A stretch of 64,000 nt of DNA from Paulinella micropora (taxonomy: Eukaryota > Cercozoa > Imbricatea > Euglyphida > Paulinellidae). A program made the position numbers and the translations under genes. Positions within the stretch are counted from its first letter, which is position 1; each line of letters starts with the position of its first letter. The notes below the pieces were generated by a model that worked only from the letters and a program-made list of their open reading frames with translations, was not told where the DNA came from and ran no database searches. Positions 44,641-53,191 of the stretch are shown here, one piece after another. The stretch spans positions 46,001 to 110,000 of the forward strand of contig WBZZ01006588.1 of the NCBI GenBank assembly GCA_019918135.1. The letters are read 5' to 3'.

Positions 44641-45226
44641 TAATTGTGCTGTGATAAGATTTATTGTAATCATCTACAACCTGATGAATAATCGGAACCC
44701 ATTGAAAATTTTCATTAAATTCCCATATTAAATTTAATTCATTCCATATTGTTTTAATAAATCTATCTATTATTGCCATTGTTCTGTGATCACTTACTTG
44801 AACCGGTCTGTGCTCAATATTGTTTTGTCTAAAATATTCAGCCACTTGTCCCTTAAACTCACCGCCATTATCTGAAGTAATACTTTTAGGGACTTCTTTC
44901 GTAAATATTTTTTTAAATCCTTCCAAAACATAACCTGTAGTTCTATTTTTAATTAGTTCAATCCACCCACGACGACTATATACATCAATGGCTACTAGTC
45001 CAAAATTATAGTTAGCATTACCTTTCTTTGTTGCAACCTTCGACATGTCCATTAAGTCAATAAATACTTGGCTTAGTGGTTTAGCCTCAGGTGCTGTTAT
45101 TGTATTCCATATCTTGGCGGGCTTTGATTGCTTGTGTATTTCAATTGCTTCTTCCAGTTTCATTTTTCTATCTTCTTCCTCTTGCTCAGTGCCTGCCACA
45201 TCTCGCTGACTATGTTTGTAGTCCAT
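44641..45226 (-). pseudogene. Integrase C, 5' two-thirds (inside inversion)
   Basis: Starts MDYKHSQRDVAGTEQEE. It contains EIHKQSKPAKIWNT, FIDLMDMSK, IDVYSRRGW, SDNGGEFKG and AIIDRFIKTI, again with Asp at the catalytic Glu place. It is cut at YHSTIN by the inversion breakpoint. The remaining third is at 45960-46375 on the plus strand. Confidence 0.85.
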
Positions 45227-45243
45227 GATATATCATTAGAATT

Positions 45244-45769
45244 TTAAAAACATTCTTGAGACATCATCATTATTTTTTTCTTTCTTAGCACCACCAGAAG
45301 ATTGATTACACTTACACTGCTTGACTTTTTACCCTTACTTTTCTTTACATGTTCTTCTTCACTTTCTTCACTTTCACTTTCGCTCTCATCAGGTTCAGGA
45401 TGCTCTATTTCGACACGTCGAAATAGATCTGGCTTTTTACTTACTTTCTTCTTTGCTTCCGCTTTCTTTCTTCTTATTTTCATTTATGCTATCTTTTCAG
45501 CAATGATATCTGTGAAATCACATTCTTCATCGCTCTCACTGCTTTCTTCTGGTGTATCATCTTGGTCTTTTCAGTTAATAATATCATTAGCAACACTCAT
45601 TTCTGCCATGCGGTTTATTTTTTTCCTCCATCTCTTCATCATCGCCTACATATACATTTCTACACTTTGCTAATTTCTCTTTCGCTATTTCAATTTTTTG
45701 CTGTTTCTTGCTCTTAATACTTTCAACAGCCTTACTCCAATTCTTACGACTTGATTCGGGGGACGGCAT
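45244..45769 (-). pseudogene. E/K-rich protein, element C, broken
   Basis: Starts MPSPESSRKNWSKAVESIK at 45769. It loses its frame after EEMEEKNK, where homologues continue, and resumes with KIRRKKAEAKKK, ESESEESEEE and SSSVSV. At least two frameshifts or stops. In the inverted block, next to integrase C, so gene order relative to the integrase is as in A and D. Confidence 0.55.
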
Positions 45770-45830
45770 TCTATACTAAGATTAATATATTTTAGTATCC
45801 ACAAATTAAATATTTAATAAATATATACAA
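45770..45830. promoter_or_regulatory. Bidirectional palindromic promoter, element C
   Basis: ATACTAA (45773-45779) and TTAGTAT (45792-45798) with 12 bases between, the same as in element A but lying reversed within the inversion. Separates the E/K start codon from the fibre start codon. Confidence 0.6.
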
Positions 45831-45959
45831 TGGGTAGTCAGTACAAGAGTTTGTTAGGCTTGTCAGAAATTGCGGTGGACTCACTCAACCAATACCAACA
45901 TAGTGGGCTTAAACACAGACAGAGTGCCAGAAGATGCTGACTCCGTAAATTTTTATTAC
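45831..45959 (+). pseudogene. Fibre N-terminus, element C (inside inversion)
   Basis: MGSQYKSLLGLSEIAVDSLN followed, after a small deletion/frameshift, by GLNTDRVPED-like sequence ending at TTTTATTAC. This is the N-terminus missing from the fibre copy at 44128-44639. Confidence 0.7.
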
Positions 45960-46375
45960 AAAAGCCGTGCCTATTAATGTTTATGAAGGAACTGAAAAAA
46001 ACACTCAGGAAATATACAGAAATCCTTTAATCAATGAATTCCCTAAGGGGACAAGAGTGAGAAAGGAATTAGAACAAACTATTTTTTCAAAAGGTGATAA
46101 ACAATTTAGTAGAGCAGTTTATAAAGTTCAAGGCCGTAAAGGCTTCAAAGTCATACTTAGTGAAGAGAACTTAGTAAGGCCTAGTCAATTATTAAAAACA
46201 AATCTTATAGAGCAACCGGAAGAAACAAAACCAGCAGAGCAGTTGGCTGATAAAGTTGAACAAATTACGAAAGATAAAAAAAAATATTAATTTATTAAAA
46301 TCATTAGAAATTAAACCGGAGAACATAAGAAGCAGTCAAAGAATAAAAAATAAAAAAGAAGTGTTGGATTTGTAA
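45960..46375 (+). pseudogene. Integrase C, 3' third
   Basis: Continues the integrase: KAVPINVYEG, EFPKGTRVRKELEQ, VQGRKGFKVIL, RPSQLLKTN. One extra A in a nine-A run near 46278 shifts the frame before NLLKSLEIKPENIR...EVLDL and TAA. In the original orientation relative to PP and CC. Confidence 0.8.
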
Positions 46376-46404
46376 TTTAATTACACAATCATAACAATAT
46401 GTTT

Positions 46405-46950
46405 TTATGCCTCTGGTTCAGGATCGCGCAAATAAGCCTTGCATATGATTAATATCTCAAGGTTGTGATATGCGCTAATTCTTACAACGTTATCCATAAG
46501 ACGAAAGAGCCTGACAGAGTTGTCAGCATAGACGACTATGCGGTAATCTGGTACTTGACCTGCTTTCATTTCAGAATTGAAAAGATGTAATTCAACAGCC
46601 GTTCGGCCTTCCGCGTTTTCCGACCAGAAATCAGCATATCCACCTTCCTTGTTAAGAACATAGTAGTAGGGGAATTGGCTGACGATAAGAACTGCAACAG
46701 CCCCTGGCGGTCTTCCAACGCGAGAACCCTTCTTCGCTCCTTTCTTTATCCCAAGTTCTGCACGAACGCTTATTCTCCTAACCCCTTCTTCAAGCGCATT
46801 CATTTGAACTTGTTGAGCCTGTTGAGCGGGTTGAGCAGGTTGAACTGGATGAACTGGTTCGGGTTGAACTGGTAGCGCAGGTTGTGCTGGTTCATGCTCT
46901 CCTTCCTGATGTTCTGGCTGTTGTCTCGCCCTTCTCGGCCGATGCTCCAT
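46405..46950 (-). CDS. PP protein, element C, intronless
   Basis: 181 residues from the ATG at 46950 (MEHRPRRARQQPEHQ). A long Pro/Gln/Ala/Val-rich tail (PVQPAQPAQQAQQVQ) is followed by a compact domain with GRPPGAVAVLIV, YYYVLNKEGGYADFW, MKAGQVPDYRIVVYADNSVRLFRLMDN and ends DPEPEA. The domain matches that of element A. Unlike the A, B and D versions, no intron is needed; the frame is open throughout. Function unknown; always directly downstream of, and convergent with, the integrase. Confidence 0.6.
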   Translation of the reverse strand: MEHRPRRARQQPEHQEGEHEPAQPALPVQPEPVHPVQPAQPAQQAQQVQMNALEEGVRRISVRAELGIKKGAKKGSRVGRPPGAVAVLIVSQFPYYYVLNKEGGYADFWSENAEGRTAVELHLFNSEMKAGQVPDYRIVVYADNSVRLFRLMDNVVRISAYHNLEILIICKAYLRDPEPEA

Positions 46951-47079
46951 CACCTACCCACATATCAAAAGCACAAAACGCATATGTGGGTAGTGCCTAA
47001 GAGCCGTTCTAATTATTTATATGTCTATTATGTGCTTTTTTACTAATATTTTTGTTTTTGACTACCAAAAACAAATGGG

Positions 47080-47611
47080 TTATATCGTCTTGTGTGTGTG
47101 CCGTTTTGATTTAGGGGAGGTGAGCGGGTATGCAGGCACCACACAGCACAAATAAGACAACTCAGTTATTTGAATTCTCTTTTGATATGTATTGCATTCA
47201 AATAATACATCTTCAAAAGATTTTCCGTTTTCACTCAAATTTCTGGCATATTCTTCTTCCTTTAAAGATAATATCTGTTTCTTTGCTAGAAGCCAACTAT
47301 CAAGCAACTTCATTTCTTTCTTTTTATTATCCTCATTTCTCTTTCTCTTTCGTTTTGCTTTATTTATTTTTTCTTTCGTTTTATTGATCTCTTCAATAAC
47401 TTCCAATCTTTCATCAACTGAATTTAAGCGAGAGTATAGTTCATCTATTATGTTTTCTATTTCACTTTTTTTTATTCTTATGTATTTCAATTTCATCTTC
47501 AATCATTCTCTTATCTCTTTTGACTACTGATTCTGATTTGTCTTCATAATATTCATCCCAATCCTTAGTCTCCTCCCTACTCGCTTTATCAACACTCTCA
47601 CTATCGCTCAT
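47080..47611 (-). pseudogene. CC coiled-coil protein, element C, frameshifted
   Basis: Starts MSDSESVDKASREETKDW at 47611. The frame shifts in the A-run near 47475, and it continues as SEIENIIDELYSRLNSVDE, a K/R/E helix, and the conserved end LLDSWLLAKKQILSLKEEEYAR..FECNTYQKR. The last 20-odd residues to the stop at 47080 have no counterpart in other copies. Function unknown. Confidence 0.5.
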
Positions 47612-48087
47612 CTCTTTGAAGAAATGAAAGAAATCCAAAAATGACAAGAAATGCGAAAACAAAAAAAAAAACATTTTTCTAGTTTTCTGTGAGGTGCGTG
47701 AGCAGTTTCTTCTTCCTTTTATTCGTGGTTTGATATTTTATTTTTCCTTTTTTAGGTGGATGAAAACTTTGATGTTGTCTTCGAGAATCTAGAATTTATC
47801 GGTTTTTTTGGTGTGTGGTGTGATTGCCTTTTTTAATTTTTGGATGGCTTAATTTTTTGGCGGATCTCTGTGATTAGTTGCTTTGTGAGGTGGTTGGTGG
47901 CTTATGTGATGTTGTTTTATGATTTCTTATTTTATTACAATGGTTGATGTGAATAATGATTTGTTTTTATGTTTTGAGTTTATTTTTCCGTTTTTCTTAT
48001 TGTGGATAACTTTGAATACTAAGGTTTATTTGCTTATAATTGCTTTCTGTATTGTTTGTTTGCGAAATAAAGAGGAGAGCCGTTAGA
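47612..48087. other. Right terminal region of element C, left of the retrotransposon
   Basis: T-rich non-coding DNA with no supported gene. It matches the position of the B and D terminal repeats but is diverged from them. It continues at 56281 on the far side of the inserted retrotransposon. Confidence 0.5.
48083..48087. repeat. Target-site duplication TTAGA (left)
   Basis: TTAGA directly left of the retrotransposon; the same five bases follow its right end (56276-56280). Confidence 0.9.
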
Positions 48088-48658
48088 TGCCATAACTATG
48101 TATCCACTTAATTAAAGATAAGGTACGGAACAGACTTAATAATCCCTCATCCCGGCATCAAACAGTACTTCAGATACCTACAGCAGTTTAATTAGTGATC
48201 TCGACAAGATACGGAAACCGATTTGTCTATCATGTGAATGCGGTTCTATCGATACGTATCATCGCGTGCTAGATACGTATTATATAACCTTTAAGTAACA
48301 TGGATCGCACTGTCGTGCAATCATATGATTAGGCAAATCATCCCATGAATTAGGTGTAATGAGGGAAGAAGTTACAGGGAATTCTGGCCGGTAGATTCGT
48401 TAAATATTGTTAGTTGACAGAAATGAAATTGACAATGTTAAATGGTAATATATTGGAAGTGATATGAAAAACATTATTGCCGGTCGTTACTGTAATTAAC
48501 GGTAAATATAGATAATATAAATGATTATATATAAACTTGAATAAAATGATTTAACTTCGGACTTGAAGTAGAAATTATTTTATCTTTTACTGATGTGTAA
48601 ACTACAACTTGAAGGGATATCCGAAGAACTATAATTATATGAATATATAATGATAACA
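48088..48658 (-). repeat. 3' LTR of copia element
   Basis: 571 bp, identical by eye to 55705-56275, TG/CA termini. The polypurine tract CCGGGGGAG lies just outside at 48659-48667 (minus strand). Confidence 0.95.
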
Positions 48659-49080
48659 CTCCCCCGGACAATATATCCGCCATGGAAATATCATCATGAA
48701 CATTTGCGGTGGCGGAGAGGCCAGTATGATTTATACATAGTTATGTGTAAATATGTTCGTGAGGGGAAAGTAGAAATTATCATATATGGAAAAATTATCA
48801 TTAATGTGCAAGAATAAATATGAGCATGACATGCATAACTCAAAAAAAAAAATTCTGACTTGTTAGGATTTACGAAGCGCATTAGCGCGATGTCGGATTA
48901 ATTGTCCCTATTAGCTTTATTCTACTGAGGATAGTAGATTATAGACATACAAAATGTCAATTCTATAAATTTGCGACAAAGTCGCTACAGTCATCAGTAT
49001 AATTGAACGGCGAAGAGCGTTGTACAAAAAAATTAGAAATTGTCTTTTGAACGCTCTGAATAACATTACTTGGTACGAAC
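48659..49080 (-). other. Untranslated region between pol and 3' LTR
   Basis: No open frame of note; AT-rich. Ends at the polypurine tract next to the 3' LTR. Confidence 0.6.
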
Positions 49081-52000
49081 TTACTCGACTTGCTTCGACT
49101 TTTTGCCTTTGCGCTTTCGAGCACGAACAACGTACGGGCTGAGGGTCGGGCTGAGCGCATCGGATCGAAAGAGTCTTGCCGGGGCGTCTTCATCGTCGGC
49201 CATGCATGAAGCGAGGGGCACGGTGATCTGGTCGATGAACGTGCGATGGGCCGGTGCGGGGAGGGCTTTCGTAAAGATATCCGCCCTGTTTTGAGTAGTG
49301 TTGACGTATCGGGGCGTCAGTCGGCCTTCTCGGACTACTTCGACGATGTAGTGATGGCGCAGGACGTGCGCGCGGGCTTCCCATTCCATTGGAGGACGAG
49401 GTGATAGCTCCCCGGTTGTCAGCAAGTAAGGGAGTTGGTAAATTGATCGGTGCTCGTAGCTCGGAGATTAGCAAATGCTGGAGCGCGATAGCGGTGCGCG
49501 CGGTATTGGACATAGCCATGGTTTCGGAGATCTGGGTCGATGTAGCCACTGTAGTCTGGCGTTTGCTTTCCCAATGCACGGGGCCGGTCAATTCGTGTAG
49601 CTCGCCGGTGCGCGATCGCTTGGTGAATTTGCAGCTACCCAGCGTCGCGTCGGACCAGTGTGCGAGACGGAGTCTGGAGAGGTCCGTGTTGTACGGGTAG
49701 AACAAGCCGCGTTCCCCATCTTGAAGGTAGCGAAAGATCCGGGTGCACAAACTGTAAGCTACACCTGGCTCATGATGTGAGTATACGGACATGTTGTTGG
49801 TGGCAAATGATATGTCTGGGCGTGTTTGGGTTGCTAGCCATGAACATTCACCTGTTAGGGTAGGGAGTGACCATTTACGCAAGAAGGCGTCTTCAGCGGC
49901 TGCAGTCGGCTCTTGGACGGTGGCCGGAGTAGGCACAGGGTTGGCTTGTGAGAAGCCATGATCATCCAAGAGGCTACGAGTGTATGCACGCTGGTGAACG
50001 AGAAGGCCAGTGGGCGTTCGTTTGAATTGAATCCCACAAAAGACTTTGGCCTTTTCGTGTACTGTGAATACAAGCTGTTCTTTCGTTAAGCCTTTGCAAA
50101 GAATGGCTACCTGAGAGTGGTGTTTGTAGAAAGTGAGAACGTCGTCGGTTCTTACTAATAGGATCCATGGCATGGACGATGGGTCTTTAGTAAAAACCGG
50201 GGGACAGTTCTCTTCTTTGCATTGCAGGAAGAACAGACAAGCATCGATGGTTGACTGTGTGTAACCTAACTTACGTAACTTTCGTGCTACCTTGTCGTGC
50301 CAACGACGACCTGCCTGAGGTGAGCCATACAGAGCTTTGAGGACTTGTAGTATGTCATCCTCCGGCTTTTCGGGATCACGTAAATCCTCGAAATCGTCGG
50401 GTGCGATGGCATATACAATGTCAATCATGTCTGCCTGACTATATGCTTGCGTGAAGTCAATGACAACAAAATCAAAGCCAAGTGCTGCTGTGAGCGACAA
50501 GACGGTAAGCATGACCATGTGGGAGCATACAGGTGCTGACTTATCATAAGGTGAGTAATGACTGAACGGACTCATGAGGTTACCAAACATGACAAGTCTA
50601 CTCTTGAACTTATGATTTCCAGTTGCTTCGTCTATCTTGACAGCATCAACAAATCCGGTATGGATTGGTTTGATTTTGTCACGATAGGCGTTAGCTCTGG
50701 GAACCCAACGAAAACATCCAGCCTTGAAGAGGCCTTCAATTTCTTTCCTGCGTGCTGCAACCACTTCAGGATGTTGGTGTATTTCCTTTTGTGGTATTCG
50801 CAATGCACGTGTAAAGAAACAAAAGGGCTCGTCATATGTTTGTTCTTCGTAAGCATCCTGTTGCAAATCCGCTAGGTCTGTCTCGCTATGCTCGAGGTTG
50901 CATGCCGCAGCGACATCAAAGAAAGCAGCAGCCTGACTATCATGAGCTAGGCTAACATGATGAGTGGGGTGGTTTGCAGGTGTTTGCTTTCTCTCTCTTT
51001 GTGTTGCTATGATGTTGCTTGATGATATGTTGCAGTTGATGTCGCGTGGGGCAAGCAGACCGTTAGCAGGGGACGAAGGGGAACCAAGTCTGTGGCTAGC
51101 GTTTGACCTGTTTCCACTGGAACTGGCTGCAAAGCGTAATGAACGACGGACATTTGGTCCAACCGAACCACGTAAATTTAGCTGTTAAGATGATGGGGGT
51201 CGTCTTTGCCTGACGACCGTGTGTTCTTCTTCTTCAAGCTGGGGCCGTTGTGGGGGTGGTTGGGGTGGTGGTACCGGTTGGTCGTCGAGCGACTGGTACC
51301 CGTTATCGTCGTCGTCGTCATTGAGCTGAAAGGTTGGCAGACCGGGGGCGTTTCCGGACTGTGTCGGGTCCGTTTTTATGCGAACCTTTTGGTCGACCGT
51401 TTGGGTGAGTTCGTTGGGGAAAGGGTTGGGTTGAGGAATGGGAGGGTTGTCAAACTCCCAAGGTCGCTGCAACACTTTTGCTGTGTGCCCTCTTTCCCAT
51501 ATGTCGAACTTCACGTTTCGGGCTTCAACAATTTTTGCTGTCCCTTTTACCAAAACCCGGTAAAGGCGGCGAAAAATGTTGAAGCCTGTAAGTGATCCCG
51601 GTTGTGCCATTGGTCTGTTTAAGCCTTTTTGCACACGAACGAATGCTAAGCAACCGACTGGACGCAAGAAATCCAAAGGGAATTTCCTTTTGAGGGTGAC
51701 CTCATAAGGAGATTGTCCTTTGTATTTTCCGGATGATTGCGGGGTGATCATCCGTATTGCATGTTCAGCTCTTTCGCATTCTTCCCATAAATTGTTGGGG
51801 AATTTTGCGTCGAGCATGATTGCGTTAGCTCGTTTCGTGCCTGTTTGAAAATCGCGTTCGGCAATGGAATTAAGACGAGGCTCGCCCGGTGGGGTGTGCT
51901 TCATAATAATTCCTTTGTTGTTGCAATGTTCAACAAGGCCAGAAGAGATAAACTCGCCATCTAACCTGACTTGCTTAATCTTCACGCCTGTCTGTCTTTC

Positions 52001-53191
52001 AAAGAAGGCAAACACCTTGACCACCCATGGGAGGTAAAGTTGTGCCTTCCTTGAAGGAAGATAAATTTTGAAGGCGAATTTGCCTTTGGTCTCAAGGATC
52101 AAAAGTATATAGTAATTGCCTTGCAGCGATACTGTATACTTGGGACCCTTGAAATCCATGCAGATTGCTTCAAAAGTTTTGAACTGTTAGTCCAGAAGTT
52201 CATGGTCTGTGAAGAAAGGAAGCTTGCGAGGTGAGCTAAGAGTGCATGCATGGCAGAGGTGAGCAAGTTTAGTCTCCCAATGGGGATCTTTGATTGTTCT
52301 GCCTAGTGCTGCTGCTACTTGTTTCATAGCCTTTGCCATGCCATGACCGCTTAGTCTATGTGCCTCTAATGCTGAGATGGACTGTTTGCTAGCTTTGCGA
52401 TTGACACTGAAGTTGACCTTGACGTCTTTGTTGTCGTTGTGTGTTTGTGTTTGTGACTGTGGGAAAAACCGTCTGTTGGGGTCAAGTGGTGTGTCATCTC
52501 TTGTGTCTGAACGATAAAGCAAGTTGGGCATCATTCTTCCTCTAATCTTGATCAAGCTAGGGTCAATGTTGATGGAGTGGTGTAAGACTATAGCTTGATT
52601 ATTTTGGAAGATGGTTGCGTACCCATGCTTGTTGTCTAATATGCCAGGTGAAACCAATGAGTAAGGCGTGCTATCGGCTATCAGGGAGTCAGGGAGGAGG
52701 AAGCTAGACGCGCTACCTTCTCCTGGTACTGTCTCCCAATGAAATGTTGCCTTCTTAGTAATTTGTATGGTTTCGGCTGATATGCCTGACAGATGTGCTG
52801 CGGGGCCGGTGGTCACATTATCAATCGATGATTTTGGATGAACGATTGTTCGATTTGTTCCAGAGTCAAAAACAGTATGAATGTTTGGTGCGGAGCCAAG
52901 CAAACATTGACTGTTGTTGTCTGTGGTTGTAGGGTTGACCTCCGGCGTTTGAGATGGGTCGAAGAAGACCATCGTACACGGCTTGATCTGGCGGTATGGA
53001 TCCTGTCGAAGACGCTCATTGATGTCTATATTTCCTTGAATAAGGATCATATTGCCTTTGACTGGATCGTATGTGGGGAATCCAGCCAGTCGCCGGAACA
53101 TAGCGCGGATGGCTTCTCCTTCTATCGAGAGCGGCCGTTTCGCAGCTATTTGCAGAGATTGTTCCCCAGTGGGAATAATTTCGTAACTCAT
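49081..53191 (-). pseudogene. Copia pol polyprotein: protease, integrase, RT, RNase H
   Basis: Begins ATG at 53191, overlapping the gag stop as ATGA. Protease: TVFDSGTNRTIVH. GAG-pre-integrase zinc site: AHRLSGH...LCHAC. Integrase (about 51185-52159): MDFKGPKY, VRLDGEF, and SIAERDFQTGTKRAN with the catalytic Glu. RT: VVIDFTQAYSQA and, at the YVDD box, VRTDDVLTF. RNase H: HWSDA, ISETMAMS, LLADNRGAI, then, after a frameshift near 49410-49430, RHHYIVEVVREG...NRADIFTKAL. The frame is otherwise continuous except for TAA at 52187 and 51185, each followed by CAG. Confidence 0.85.

Larger units (their letters stand above)
44640..45959. other. 1.32-kb inverted segment in element C
   Basis: The block holds integrase C 5' part (-), E/K gene (-), the palindromic promoter and the fibre N-terminus (+). 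Each end cuts a gene whose other half lies just outside in the opposite orientation. At 44640 the fibre meets the integrase at ...HSTIN; at 45959 the fibre start meets KAVPINVYEG of the integrase. Reversing the block restores the element A order and both gene joins. Confidence 0.85.

Noticed and set aside
49070-50875. Plus-strand genes across the copia element
   Set aside because: They are shadows of pol and gag on the minus strand; no independent motif support.
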